This document shows, piece after piece, positions 25,669-34,711 of a stretch of 64,000 nt of DNA. The stretch comes from Dysgonomonas mossii. GTDB lineage: Bacteria; Bacteroidota; Bacteroidia; Bacteroidales; Dysgonomonadaceae. Both the position numbers and the translations under genes were made by a program. Below the pieces are notes generated by a model. It saw nothing but the letters and a program-made list of their open reading frames with translations, was not told where the DNA came from and did no database searches. Position 1 is the first letter of the stretch, and each line of letters starts with the position of its first letter. Location: NCBI RefSeq assembly GCF_004569505.1, contig NZ_SPPK01000004.1, positions 62,001 to 126,000 on the forward strand. Reading direction: 5' to 3'.

Positions 25669-26130
25669 ATGAAAAATATAAAAGTTAGTTTGTGTCACTG
25701 TTTTGTGTTAATTCTTACCGTTTTTACCTTCTTTTCATGCAGTGAAGATAACGCTCCGGAGCAAAAGGCGGATTACAATTTACTTGGCATAACCTCTGTT
25801 ACTATTAACGGTAGCCGCATTCCTGTCAAAGCTGATGGAGTATTACTAGACTTAGCTGATTCTAAAGATATAGTAGGAACAGGATCCCTGAGTGAACCGT
25901 ATAAAAAACATTTTGAAATAGAATATGCTATATTGACTAAAGATTTGTCAGCGTCTTCTGTGGAGATACAGAGCAAATATCCGGACGTATCTATAAATAT
26001 ATCTCATGTAGTTACTAGTCCATCTGTAATTACATGGATAGCTAAGATTACAAGAGAGGGTTACTCAGAATCTGTTATATATAATCTGTCTTTTTTTGAT
26101 CCAAGTTTAAATAAGATGTTTTTAGAATGA
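25669..26130 (+). CDS. Putative lipoprotein
   Basis: A 153-residue secreted protein with a lipoprotein signal peptide: hydrophobic stretch, then FFSCSEDN with the lipid-carrying Cys at about residue 24. The acidic residues after the Cys would suit surface export in Bacteroidetes. The mature part looks beta-rich, with one Ig-like unit (ITSVTINGSRIPVKADG to SVIYNLSFFDP) as in many Bacteroidetes surface lipoproteins. I cannot name the family. It stands alone, followed by a decayed gene, so it may be the remainder of a larger unit. Confidence 0.7.
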   Translation: MKNIKVSLCHCFVLILTVFTFFSCSEDNAPEQKADYNLLGITSVTINGSRIPVKADGVLLDLADSKDIVGTGSLSEPYKKHFEIEYAILTKDLSASSVEIQSKYPDVSINISHVVTSPSVITWIAKITREGYSESVIYNLSFFDPSLNKMFLE

Positions 26131-26439
26131 TTTAGGAGATATAGAGCTTTTGGGAGAAAACCTTTATGCTCTTCACTCTATTGAGTATAAACGTATCGAA
26201 GAACATTATTTTATTTTCGCCGCGCGCCAGATGGATAAATGACTTTCATGGGAAGAAGTGAAGTTTTATGCATCAATATTTGATTTTCCTAGAGTCCCCG
26301 AGTTGGTGTTGTCTCTCGCAATATTGGAGAATATCCCGTTTCGGAATTCATGCATAATGTTTTCAAATACGTCCGCAAAGGTCATGTGAAAACTGGTGAG
26401 CACTGGACTCGCAATTGGAAGCGAGCTAAGTTGGCATGA
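26129..26439 (+). pseudogene. Decayed RNA-ligase-like gene, C-terminal part
   Basis: From 26129 a frame reads DLGDIELLGENLYALHSIEY then KRIEEHYFIFAARQMDK, a stop (TGA where TGG/Trp is expected), then LSWEEVKFYASIFDFPRVPE. After a frame change the end reads SEFMHNVFKYVRKGHVKTGE then HWTRNWKRAKLA and a stop. The GENLYA-HSI-Y pattern, the SW-E stretch and the KYVRKGHV-T-EHW end resemble Rnl2-type RNA ligases (motif III region onward). The N-terminal half with the KxDG nucleotidyl lysine is missing. The match is from memory, so a search is needed. Confidence 0.55.
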
Positions 26440-26616
26440 GGGCAGTAGCTTTATAATAAAGAAGTACTTATTTCTTTTACTATGAAAGATATTAAGGATT
26501 AAAATTATGATAACTTTGTTTTACAAATCTATTGTCGGTAAATATAAGTTAAAAAAAGATATTTTGTCTTCAAAGAATAGCATAACTATCATCATCAATT
26601 GATATTAAAAGAGAAA

Positions 26617-27159
26617 ATGACAGATTATATTTTAACGACTGATCGGTTGAGATTAAGACATTGGAAAGATTCAGATATTGAGCCGTTTGCAGCAATGAAT
26701 ATGGATAAGGGTGTTATGAGGTTTTTTCCTAAGACTTTATCTTATTCAGAAACTCTCGATTTTATGGATAGAATTAAGTTACACTTTGAGAAACATAATT
26801 TTGGACTGTTTGTGGTTGAGGAAAAATCTACGGAAGAATTTATTGGATTTACCGGATTTTCCATCCCTACTTTTGACTCTTATTTTACGCCATGTGTAGA
26901 AATAGGTTGGAGATTTAGAAAGGAATTCTGGAAGAGAGGATTAGCTGCTGAGGCTGCAACAGCATGCCTTAATTATGGCTTTGATATTTTAAATTTCGAT
27001 AAGATTGTATCATTTACCTCTGTTCTAAATATTGATTCTGAAAAAGTAATGAAACGAATTGGTATGCATCTTCAAGGGTATTTTGATCATCCCAAAATAG
27101 AAAAACAGAACCCTTTGTGCAAGCATGTTCTTTATGAAATTAAAAGGCCAAATAACTAG
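26617..27159 (+). CDS. GNAT acetyltransferase (RimJ/RimL-like)
   Basis: A protein of about 180 residues with the Acetyltransf_3 pattern: N-terminal TDRLRLRHWKDSDIEPFAAM, central GFTGFSIP, the acetyl-CoA-binding stretch RKEFWKRGLAAEAATACLNY and C-terminal NIDSEKVMKRIGMHLQGYFD. The family acetylates protein N-termini, amino groups or drugs; the substrate here is unknown. I start at ATG 26617, preceded by GAGAAA; the longer reading opens at a TTG (26599). Confidence 0.88.
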   Translation: MTDYILTTDRLRLRHWKDSDIEPFAAMNMDKGVMRFFPKTLSYSETLDFMDRIKLHFEKHNFGLFVVEEKSTEEFIGFTGFSIPTFDSYFTPCVEIGWRFRKEFWKRGLAAEAATACLNYGFDILNFDKIVSFTSVLNIDSEKVMKRIGMHLQGYFDHPKIEKQNPLCKHVLYEIKRPNN

Positions 27160-27186
27160 TATCGTTTAATTGCTTATCATTTAAAA

Positions 27187-27918
27187 ATGGATAATATAGT
27201 AGAACAGGTTCGTCAGTCATTGATAATGTGTATTGATGAAAGTACACTTAATACTAGCTCTCGATTTTTCAAAGAAGGGGAAGCTGCTAAGGTACATGGT
27301 GTGCGAATGGGGGAAGTCACTAAAATAGCGAAGGAGAGCCTTAAACAGATGAAGGGACTTTCTAAACAGGAGATATTCGACTTGTGTGAAGAGCTGTGGC
27401 AGTCCGGCTACTTGGAAGAATCGGTTGTTGCTTGCATTTGGGCAGAATCTTTACATAAACAATATGAACCTGCTGATTTTGAGATTTTCGAATATTGGTT
27501 ACACAACTACGTTAATAACTGGGCTGATTGCGATACTCTCTGTAATCATACTATCGGTACATTCGTGATGATGTATCCCGAATATATATCAGAACTGAAA
27601 AAATGGGCAAAATCTTCTAGTCGTTGGGTAAAGCGGGCAGCAGCCGTTACATTGATTATTCCTGCCCGTAAAGGTCTATTTTTAGATGATGTGTTTGAAA
27701 TTGCAGATATATTGCTCTTAGATAAAGATGATTTGGTACAAAAGGGATATGGTTGGATGCTGAAAGCAGCCAGCGAAACACAGAAAAAAAGTGAAGCCTA
27801 TCAGAAAAGAGTGTTTGATTATGTGATGAAACATAAATCAGTAATGCCTCGTACAGCCTTACGTTATGCTATAGAAAAAATGCCCGCAAATATGAAAGCA
27901 GAAGCTATGAAAAAGTGA
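27187..27918 (+). CDS. DNA alkylation repair protein (AlkD-like HEAT repeat)
   Basis: A 243-residue all-helical protein of the DNA_alkylation family, which removes alkylated bases by wrapping DNA in HEAT-like repeats. Typical segments are FFKEGEAAKVHGVRMGEVTK near the start, LWQSGYLEESVVACIWAESL, then NWADCDTLCNHTIGTF and SSRWVKRAAAVTLIIPARKG with the conserved aromatic and basic residues. It follows the GNAT gene by 27 bp and precedes another GNAT gene by 19 bp, all on the same strand and probably one transcript. Confidence 0.88.
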   Translation: MDNIVEQVRQSLIMCIDESTLNTSSRFFKEGEAAKVHGVRMGEVTKIAKESLKQMKGLSKQEIFDLCEELWQSGYLEESVVACIWAESLHKQYEPADFEIFEYWLHNYVNNWADCDTLCNHTIGTFVMMYPEYISELKKWAKSSSRWVKRAAAVTLIIPARKGLFLDDVFEIADILLLDKDDLVQKGYGWMLKAASETQKKSEAYQKRVFDYVMKHKSVMPRTALRYAIEKMPANMKAEAMKK

Positions 27919-27937
27919 AAATGATATTAAGTGAGAT

Positions 27938-28798
27938 ATGAAGGAAATAAAAGTAAAGTCCTTGAAAGATATACACTTCGACGTAATATATGAAGCTTTT
28001 AATCAAGCTTTTGCCAACTATGAAGTACAAATCAATAAGGTACAACTCCAAACTATGCTTAAAAGGCGTGGATTTGATCCTGAATTGTCATTTGCTGCAT
28101 TTGATGGAGATAAAATAGTTGTATTTACTTTAAATGGAATTGGAGACTTCAAAGGAATACGCACAGCATACGATACGGGAACAGGAACTCTGAAAGAATA
28201 TCGAGGACAAGGTTTAGCTACTCAGGTCTTTGAATATTCTATACCATTTTTAAGAGAAGCCGGGATTAAACAATATTTGCTAGAAGTGTTGCAACACAAT
28301 ACGAAAGCTGTTTCCGTATACAGAAATCTTGGATTTGAAGTAACTCGTGAATTCTATTATGCGATGCAAACAAATGAGCATATAAGCAATCTTATAAAAG
28401 AATCAGATACTTTATATTCTGTTAAACGGATAAGTATCGATCAATTGGATTTGTTTACTGAATTTTGGGATTTTACTCCTTCGTGGCAGAATAGTTTTGA
28501 ATCTATACAGCGGGCTGTTGATGATTTTATTTGTTTGGGAGTATTTGTCGATGGACGAATAGTCGGATACTGTGTTTTCGAACCTATATCGGGAGATCTT
28601 ACTCAAATAGCTGTTGACAAAAAATATAGAAGGCAGGGGATTGCATCTCTATTATTAAAAGAGATTTTAAATTTGAATAAAAATTCGATTCTGAAAATTG
28701 TGAATACGGATGTATCATGTGATTCGATGACAAATTTTATAAAAGCAAAGAATATTGAAGTGAAAGGAAAACAATTTGAAATGATCAGAAAAATTTAA
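27938..28798 (+). CDS. GNAT protein with two acetyltransferase domains
   Basis: A 286-residue protein with two GNAT-like halves. The N-terminal half has LKEYRGQGLATQVFEYSIPF and YRNLGFEVTREFYYAM; the C-terminal half has VDKKYRRQGIASLLLKEIL, also a full acetyl-CoA loop (R/Q-x-x-G-x-G/A). Both halves therefore look able to bind acetyl-CoA. The substrate is unknown. The spacing suggests co-transcription with the AlkD-like gene upstream. Confidence 0.85.
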   Translation: MKEIKVKSLKDIHFDVIYEAFNQAFANYEVQINKVQLQTMLKRRGFDPELSFAAFDGDKIVVFTLNGIGDFKGIRTAYDTGTGTLKEYRGQGLATQVFEYSIPFLREAGIKQYLLEVLQHNTKAVSVYRNLGFEVTREFYYAMQTNEHISNLIKESDTLYSVKRISIDQLDLFTEFWDFTPSWQNSFESIQRAVDDFICLGVFVDGRIVGYCVFEPISGDLTQIAVDKKYRRQGIASLLLKEILNLNKNSILKIVNTDVSCDSMTNFIKAKNIEVKGKQFEMIRKI

Positions 28799-28875
28799 AA
28801 TTGACGATTTCCTTTTATAGATTCAGTTTGCTTATAAATGTCCCTTTTTTACAATTTATCAAAGTTGAGGTTAAC

Positions 28876-28883
28876 TATCTTTG
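28876..28883 (+). promoter_or_regulatory. -7 box directly before the AraC gene
   Basis: TATCTTTG fits TAnnTTTG and ends 5 bp before ATG 28888. If used, the transcript would begin at or within a base or two of the start codon (leaderless). Confidence 0.45.
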
Positions 28884-28887
28884 TACG

Positions 28888-29682
28888 ATGGACTCTTTTG
28901 AAATTGTACAGCCCAGTATTGAATTGTCGCCTTACATTAAGAACTATTGGTTCTTAAAAGCAAATGCGGCAAATCATGTGCAAGGTATAATACCAACCGG
29001 GAACATCAATCTATTCTTTCATCGGGGAAGCCCTCTGTCAATAGAGTGTAATAATAGTCTTTTACCTCAGATGTTTATTAGTGGACAATCTACTACATAT
29101 TCCAACCTTATTCAATCAGGTATTACTGATATGATTTGCGTTACGTTTCATGCATTTGGAGCACGCATGTTTTTCAAAGAGCCGATGCACGAATTTAAAG
29201 AACAGTCTATTGCGCTTGACTTACTCGACAATATTGAAATATTGGAGCTGGGTAAACTACTTCTGGATACATACGATAATAGAGTGTGCGTCCAAATGAT
29301 TGAATCATTCTTGAAGAAGCAATATTTTCATTCCAAAGAATATAATTTGAGGCGAATGCAAGCCACAGTAAATGCTGTTAATATGGGGCATGTAGGAATT
29401 GAGTCCTTGGCTGGTATCAGCTGTCTAGGTTATAAGCAATTCAAACGTATCTTTACAGAATATGTAGGGTTGAATCCTAAAGAATTCTTGCGGATAATCC
29501 GTTTTCAACGAGCATTATATATTTTACAAACCAGACCTTCTACAAATCTTACAGAGCTTGCATACATCTGTGAGTTTTACGATCAATCGCATTTGATAAG
29601 TGAATTCAAACATTTTTCGGGATATACTCCGGGTGAATATCTTGCGATATGTGATCCATATTCCGACTACTTTTCTCTTTAA
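28888..29682 (+). CDS. AraC-family transcriptional regulator
   Basis: A 264-residue regulator from ATG 28888 (MDSFEIVQPSIELSPYIKNY); the longer frame from TTG 28801 adds 29 residues that do not look like the family. The N-terminal half is a beta-rich sensor domain of the type seen in many Bacteroidetes AraC proteins (WFLKAN, GNINLFFHRGSPL). The C-terminal AraC HTH pair (about 160-255) has GIESLAGISCLGYKQFKRIF then TEYVGLNPKEFLRIIRFQRA and YDQSHLISEFKHFSGYTPGE. A VOC gene follows 90 bp on and is a likely target. Confidence 0.9.
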   Translation: MDSFEIVQPSIELSPYIKNYWFLKANAANHVQGIIPTGNINLFFHRGSPLSIECNNSLLPQMFISGQSTTYSNLIQSGITDMICVTFHAFGARMFFKEPMHEFKEQSIALDLLDNIEILELGKLLLDTYDNRVCVQMIESFLKKQYFHSKEYNLRRMQATVNAVNMGHVGIESLAGISCLGYKQFKRIFTEYVGLNPKEFLRIIRFQRALYILQTRPSTNLTELAYICEFYDQSHLISEFKHFSGYTPGEYLAICDPYSDYFSL

Positions 29683-29727
29683 AAGATAGATGTCCTTTTT
29701 TTCCAAGTATAAGGGAAATGCAACTTT

Positions 29728-29735
29728 TAGCTTTG
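29728..29735 (+). promoter_or_regulatory. -7 box of the VOC gene
   Basis: TAGCTTTG fits TAnnTTTG, 37 bp before ATG 29773. The -33 box is unclear. Confidence 0.45.
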
Positions 29736-29772
29736 TATTGTCAATATTTATTCACTAAAAATCAAAAATGAA

Positions 29773-30141
29773 ATGAAAAAGCTAGTTGCATTTTTTGAAA
29801 TCCCTTCTGTAGATTTCAATAGAGCTGTAAAATTCTACGAATTGGTACTGGGCATAAGTTTTAACGCTATGGACTTCGGTCATGAGAAAATGGCATTCTT
29901 TCCCGAAGAATCAGGTAAATGTCCCGGAGCTATATCTTACGCGCCGGACTTTAACCCTTCAAAAGATGGGGTTTTGATAAGTTTCTCTGTTGAAAGTATC
30001 GAAACAGCATTAGATAATATCGTGAAAAGCGGAGGGAAAAGAATTATTCCAAAAACAAAGATTGAAGCCGAAGGGGTAGGGTACTTTGCTACATTCATCG
30101 ACAGTGAAGGAAACAGTATAGGTTTATACTCGGATAAATAG
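29773..30141 (+). CDS. VOC-family protein (glyoxalase/bleomycin resistance fold)
   Basis: A 122-residue single VOC domain with two beta-alpha-beta-beta-beta units: KKLVAFFEIPSVDFNRAVKF with YELVLGISF, and GVLISFSVESIETALDNIVK with GYFATFIDSEGNSIGLYS. The C-terminal Glu in the DSEGN loop region is the usual metal ligand position. The substrate is unknown. It has its own -7 box and a downstream terminator-like hairpin, so it is likely a single-gene unit next to the AraC regulator. Confidence 0.85.
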   Translation: MKKLVAFFEIPSVDFNRAVKFYELVLGISFNAMDFGHEKMAFFPEESGKCPGAISYAPDFNPSKDGVLISFSVESIETALDNIVKSGGKRIIPKTKIEAEGVGYFATFIDSEGNSIGLYSDK

Positions 30142-30166
30142 CTGAAAATATAGATCTTTATAGGTG

Positions 30167-30199
30167 AGAACTGGTAAGATTTTATATTCTGTCAGTTCT
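30167..30199 (+). terminator. Terminator-like hairpin after the VOC gene
   Basis: AGAACTG (30167-30173) pairs with CAGTTCT (30193-30199), and an inner AGA/TCT pair extends the stem; a T-rich tail follows. The stem is interrupted, so this is a moderate call. Confidence 0.5.
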
Positions 30200-30616
30200 G
30201 TTTATTTATAGTTTTCAGCAAAATTAAAAACTACTAAAAAGTGTCCTTATCTCTCTTCGTTTTCCTGAAAAATATGCCTATTTATACTATCAAAATGAAA
30301 CCTGTTCTTCGATTATTCATGCAAATCCTTTCCGTAATTATAGTTTTTTGTTAACTTTGTCGCCAGTTAGGAGAAAATCTTCTAATAATCTAGAGTTGAC
30401 TATTTAATAAAATCAAGACCGAAATTCTTTGGCATACAGTCGTATCTATGCTCTGGATTCTATTTATTAATATCGCATAATGTAGTATCAAGTCTTTTTA
30501 AATTGACTTCTAACTAGTAGCGTTATGCCCCTTTGTTTTGCAAGATAGCATTTCAAAAATGATTATTTTCTTTGATTATTTCAAAGAAGGTATTCTTATG
30601 ATCAATCCGTCAGATA
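30200..30616 (+). promoter_or_regulatory. Upstream region and long leader of the porin/betaine transporter operon
   Basis: No gene seen. TTTC (30329-30332), a spacer of about 19 bp and TAACTTTG (30352-30359) make a reasonable Bacteroidetes promoter. The resulting leader would be about 250 bp, which is long. It contains a small hairpin (TTAGGAGAAAATCTTCTAA region, about 30366-30384) but no riboswitch that I recognise. Confidence 0.45.
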
Positions 30617-31786
30617 ATGAAAAGGATATTATTTATTTGTGCTATAACCATTTTTGAGTCTTCTCTGAGAGCACAAGAAAAAGAAGATTTTTTCAAATTG
30701 GGTGGAGCAATTCGTTTTAACACATCAGTAGAGAATTATGAAAAAAGTAATAAAGCTTTAAATACCTACATAAAACTCGATACGTGGTATTTGTCAGCCG
30801 ATGCCCATAAATCAGGATTTGATTTAAGCTTTCAATATCGTTTCTATCCCGATTCTAAAGCCCACTTCTTACATCATGGTTATATCGGATACCAAATTGA
30901 TCAGAATCTATATATTAAAGGAGGTGTATTTCAAAAACCTTTCGGAATAGGAGATTTTGCGTCCCATTCGTGGTGGTTTCAGATTCCCTATTATATGGGA
31001 TTGGAAGATACTTATAACACAGGGATAGGCTTATCATATCAATTAAGTCAATGGCATTTTGATTTTGCTTATTTCAGACAAGCAGCTCCAAAGGGTTCTA
31101 TCTCGGATAATACTTTGGATAATGATGTTGGCAATGGAAGGTATTCTTATGCTGTTGTTCCTACTACAGGTTATGTCGGTAATACCCTGGCGGATGCAAA
31201 TATCAGAGAATTGGATCAATTCAATTTAAGAGCCCGATATAAATTGAATGAAAATATCGAGTTCGGCGTTTCCGGACAACTAGGAAGTATATATAATAAA
31301 GAGCTCAATAGTCGAAAATGGGGAATTAGTACTGCACTACATGTAGTCGCTGATTATAATAAATGGAATTTTAAAGGAGAGTTGATCTCATATAATTATA
31401 ATGCTCAGGGTAATAATAAAGAAAAACTGGACATCCTCCAGATGGCTGCTTATGGTGCAGCTTATGATGTTGCGGCTAAAGGAAATATTTATGTTCTAGG
31501 ATTAGCATACATGATACCTATTAACAGAAAATTTATAAAATATATACAACCATATATAGACTATTCGATAGTCGATAAACATAAAAAAGAATATTTTAAT
31601 ACACAACACCTTATTCCCGGAGCACTTGTCTCTATGGGGCCCATATATACGTATGTTGATTTCGCTTTGGGTAAAAATCAACCGTGGCTGACATCTAACT
31701 TTGGAGAAGGTTTAGGTAAAGGGACTGCAAATGCCAGATGGAATAGTCGCTTTAATATAAATATAGGATATTATTTTAATCAATAA
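30617..31786 (+). CDS. Outer-membrane porin linked to the betaine/proline transporter
   Basis: A 389-residue protein with a signal peptide (MKRILFICAITIFESSLRAQ) and alternating beta-strand patterns through its length, ending in NINIGYYFNQ with the C-terminal aromatic residue of outer-membrane barrels. It resembles phosphate-selective-porin-like (Porin_O_P type) proteins of Bacteroidetes, e.g. GGVFQKPFGIGDFASHSWWF. It begins the operon and is followed after 5 bp by the ABC ATPase gene, so it most likely lets the transporter's compatible solutes through the outer membrane. Substrate selectivity is inferred from context only. Confidence 0.82.
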   Translation: MKRILFICAITIFESSLRAQEKEDFFKLGGAIRFNTSVENYEKSNKALNTYIKLDTWYLSADAHKSGFDLSFQYRFYPDSKAHFLHHGYIGYQIDQNLYIKGGVFQKPFGIGDFASHSWWFQIPYYMGLEDTYNTGIGLSYQLSQWHFDFAYFRQAAPKGSISDNTLDNDVGNGRYSYAVVPTTGYVGNTLADANIRELDQFNLRARYKLNENIEFGVSGQLGSIYNKELNSRKWGISTALHVVADYNKWNFKGELISYNYNAQGNNKEKLDILQMAAYGAAYDVAAKGNIYVLGLAYMIPINRKFIKYIQPYIDYSIVDKHKKEYFNTQHLIPGALVSMGPIYTYVDFALGKNQPWLTSNFGEGLGKGTANARWNSRFNINIGYYFNQ

Positions 31787-31791
31787 TAAAT

Positions 31792-33009
31792 ATGAATAAA
31801 ATAGAAATGAAGAACTTGTTTCTGATATTTGGAACAGCCAAGAAGCAAGCTCTAAGAATGCTGAAAAGCGGAAAATCAAAAAAAGAAATTCACCAAAGAA
31901 CAAAATGTACAATTGCAGTCAATAATGTAAGTCTTTCGATTAAAGAAGGTGAAATATTTGTTGTAATGGGTTTGTCGGGTAGTGGAAAATCGTCCTTGCT
32001 CAGGTGCTTTAATATGTTGAATGTACCTACATCAGGTAGCATTTCTATCGATGGAGAAGATATAACAAAAATGAATAAATCTAAGTTGTTAAATCTTCGC
32101 AGAAAAAAAGTAGGAATGGTGTTTCAGAATTTTGGACTTTTACCTCATAAGACAATAATAGACAATGTTGCTTTTGGCCTCGAGATTCAGGATATAAATC
32201 TGAAAGAGCGTTATAAAAAAGCAAAAGAAATAATAAAAATAGTTGGTCTGTCAGGCTATGAGAATGAATACCCTTATCAACTGAGTGGTGGAATGCAGCA
32301 GCGTGTTGGAATTGCCCGAGCCATAGCTACCGATTCTCAGATTCTTTTAATGGATGAAGCCTTTAGCGCATTAGACCCACTGATCAGATCACAAATGCAA
32401 GACGATCTGTTGGATATTCAACAAAAACTTAAAAAGACCATCATCTTTATTACACATGACCTTGATGAGGCTTTAAAGTTAGGAAACACTATTGCGATTA
32501 TGAAAGATGGGGTGATTGTTCAGCAAGGTAGCCCCGAGGATATCTTGATGAACCCTGCCGATGATTATGTAAAAGCTTTTATCGGAAATGTTGATTTATC
32601 TAAAATTATAACAGCTTCTACAATAATGGAACCATTTAGAGCAAGAGTGCAGTTAGCAAAGGATGGTTTGGCATCGGCACTGAGGTTGATGGAGCGTCAC
32701 ACTTTACGATTTGTGGCAGTTATAAGCGAGGATAACAAGTTTAAGGGCTATGTAAGAAAAAAAGATGTTGAACGTAAAATTGCTGCCGGAGAAAAGGGTT
32801 TGGAATCTATATTGATGGATATTCCTAAAGTAATGGAAGATCACTCTGTATCGGATATGCTCCCATTGTTTATAAATCAAAAATATCCTTTGGCTGTAGT
32901 TGACTGTAATGAGAGGCTAATAGGCTGTATAAGATATTCTGATGTAGTAGCTATGGTTACAGGATATGACGAAGAAGCTGTTAAAGAAATAATAGAAAAT
33001 GCAAGTTAA
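31792..33009 (+). CDS. opuAA: Glycine betaine/proline ABC transporter, ATP-binding subunit
   Basis: A 405-residue ATPase of the OpuA/ProV (QAT) family that drives osmoprotectant uptake. The ABC domain has Walker A GLSGSGKSS, signature LSGGMQQR and Walker B ILLMDEAFSALDP. The C-terminal part (about 275-400) carries two CBS-like repeats (AKDGLASALRLMERHTLRFV; SVSDMLPLFINQKYPLAVVD), which in OpuA sense ionic strength. The N-terminal extension LMLKSGKSKKEIH-type region is typical of ProV. The permease gene starts 2 bp after its stop. Confidence 0.92.
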   Translation: MNKIEMKNLFLIFGTAKKQALRMLKSGKSKKEIHQRTKCTIAVNNVSLSIKEGEIFVVMGLSGSGKSSLLRCFNMLNVPTSGSISIDGEDITKMNKSKLLNLRRKKVGMVFQNFGLLPHKTIIDNVAFGLEIQDINLKERYKKAKEIIKIVGLSGYENEYPYQLSGGMQQRVGIARAIATDSQILLMDEAFSALDPLIRSQMQDDLLDIQQKLKKTIIFITHDLDEALKLGNTIAIMKDGVIVQQGSPEDILMNPADDYVKAFIGNVDLSKIITASTIMEPFRARVQLAKDGLASALRLMERHTLRFVAVISEDNKFKGYVRKKDVERKIAAGEKGLESILMDIPKVMEDHSVSDMLPLFINQKYPLAVVDCNERLIGCIRYSDVVAMVTGYDEEAVKEIIENAS

Positions 33010-33011
33010 AT

Positions 33012-33893
33012 ATGAATAAACTAGATATAGGTAAGTATATAGAACGTTTTGTAGATTGGTTGTCAGATACAGCAGCACCGCTCTTTCGTCAGATAACCAT
33101 TATGATAGATAATAGCGTTGATGTGTTACAAGAATTACTCGGGTATGTTCCGTTCTACATGATTATTGCGATTGTGGCACTGATCGCTTTTATTATTAAA
33201 AAGAAATCCTTAGGAAATCATAAATCCTGGCAAAACAATATAGCAACACTGATAGGATTCCCACTCTTTTGTGTTTTAGGGCTTCTGCTTATTTACTGGA
33301 TGGGCTTTTGGGAACAAACAATGGATACGTTTATCCTGGTATTGGTAGCAACGCTTATTGTGTTGATGATTGGCATACCTCTAGGTATATGGTGCGCATA
33401 CAATAAAAAAGCCTATGCTATAATTCGCCCATTACTAGACTTTATGCAAACAATGCCCGCTTTTGTTTATTTGATTCCGGCAATTTTATTCTTTTCGGTA
33501 GGTAATGTGCCGGGTGTTTTGGCCACGGTTATTTTTTCATTGCCTCCGGCTGTTAGGATGACAGCTCTGGGAATAAAGAGTGTACCGAAAGAGGTTGTAG
33601 AAGCTTCTGTTGCCTTTGGTTGTACAAGACGTCAGACTTTGTTCAAAGTGCAAATGCCATTAGCCATGACGACTATTTTGGCTGGTATTAATCAGGTAAT
33701 TATGTTGTCTCTATCGATGGTCGTTATTGCCTCAATGGTAGGAGCCGGAGGACTGGGCGAAAGTGTATATGCGGGTATTCAGCAGGCCGATGTTGCTTTG
33801 GGTTTCGAAGCAGGGTTTTGTATTGTAATATTAGCGATTATATTAGATAGAATGACACAACTTTTAGGTAAAGAAAAGGAGGAACAGAAATGA
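33012..33893 (+). CDS. opuAB: Glycine betaine/proline ABC transporter, permease subunit
   Basis: A 293-residue ProW/OpuAB-like permease. TM helices are visible at about 45-65, 75-100, 105-125, 140-165, 215-240 and 250-275. The EAA-like loop, which docks the ATPase, is VPKEVVEASVAFGCTRRQTL. DFMQTMPAFVYLIPAILFF is typical of the family. It overlaps the binding-protein gene by 4 bp (ATGA). Confidence 0.93.
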   Translation: MNKLDIGKYIERFVDWLSDTAAPLFRQITIMIDNSVDVLQELLGYVPFYMIIAIVALIAFIIKKKSLGNHKSWQNNIATLIGFPLFCVLGLLLIYWMGFWEQTMDTFILVLVATLIVLMIGIPLGIWCAYNKKAYAIIRPLLDFMQTMPAFVYLIPAILFFSVGNVPGVLATVIFSLPPAVRMTALGIKSVPKEVVEASVAFGCTRRQTLFKVQMPLAMTTILAGINQVIMLSLSMVVIASMVGAGGLGESVYAGIQQADVALGFEAGFCIVILAIILDRMTQLLGKEKEEQK

Positions 33894-34711
33894 ATAAGAT
33901 AATATACATTCTACTCTCATTCTTATTGCTCGGTCTTACATCTTGTGAGCCTCGTCATAAGCAAGATGTACTGATACTATATCCGAATTGGGCGGAGGGT
34001 ATCGCTATTACATATTTGGCAAAGGTTATGTTAGAGGATAAAGGATATACGGTAACCTTAAAGCGTATAGAACCAGGTCCAATTTATACAGCTCTATCTC
34101 GTGGTGATGCTGATATATATATGGATGCATGGCTTCCTCATACACAAAAAGATTATTGGGCTAAATACGGGCATAAACTAGATTTATTAGGAACTGTTTT
34201 TGACGATGGTGTAACCGGGCTTGTTGTTCCTGCCTACGTTAATATAGAGTCTATAGAAGAGTTGAATGAAAATAAAGACAAGTTTGACAAGAAAATTTAT
34301 GGAATTGCTTCAGGAGCAGGAATCCATGCTAATACAGAAAAAGCAATAACCGCTTATAATCTCGATTACTCTCAGATTTCCTCTTCCGAAACGTCTATGA
34401 TAACAGCCTTGAAAAAGGCAGAGAAAAATAAAGAGTGGATTGTAATAACAGGTTGGAAACCACATTTTATGTGGACTGAATTTGAACTCAAAAAATTGAG
34501 TGATCCAAAAGGTATATATCCTACAGATAATATTCAGGTTATATCTCGGCGCGGGTTTAAAGAAGACAAGCCCGAAATTGCTGCTTTTTTTGAGAGTTTT
34601 AAATTAGAAGACAAGCTATTACACGAACTGATAATTGATGTAAGTATGGAGAAGAATCCTGAGATTGGAGCTAAAGTATTTTTTGAAAAACACCGGCCTT
34701 TTCTGTACTAA
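33890..34711 (+). CDS. opuAC: Glycine betaine-binding lipoprotein of the ABC transporter
   Basis: A 273-residue substrate-binding protein with a lipoprotein signal (LLLGLTSC, Cys at about residue 19), so it is membrane-anchored on the periplasmic side. The OpuAC-type domain follows. Tryptophans suited to a quaternary-amine cage are present: NWAEG near residue 34, DAWLPH near 85 and GWKPHF near 190. It ends the operon porin-ATPase-permease-binding protein. Betaine versus proline or choline preference is not decided here. Confidence 0.92.
   Translation: MNKIIYILLSFLLLGLTSCEPRHKQDVLILYPNWAEGIAITYLAKVMLEDKGYTVTLKRIEPGPIYTALSRGDADIYMDAWLPHTQKDYWAKYGHKLDLLGTVFDDGVTGLVVPAYVNIESIEELNENKDKFDKKIYGIASGAGIHANTEKAITAYNLDYSQISSSETSMITALKKAEKNKEWIVITGWKPHFMWTEFELKKLSDPKGIYPTDNIQVISRRGFKEDKPEIAAFFESFKLEDKLLHELIIDVSMEKNPEIGAKVFFEKHRPFLY

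Noticed and set aside
26200..26440. Short novel genes between the lipoprotein and GNAT genes
   Set aside because: The frames join into a decayed RNA-ligase-like sequence with a stop and a frame change.
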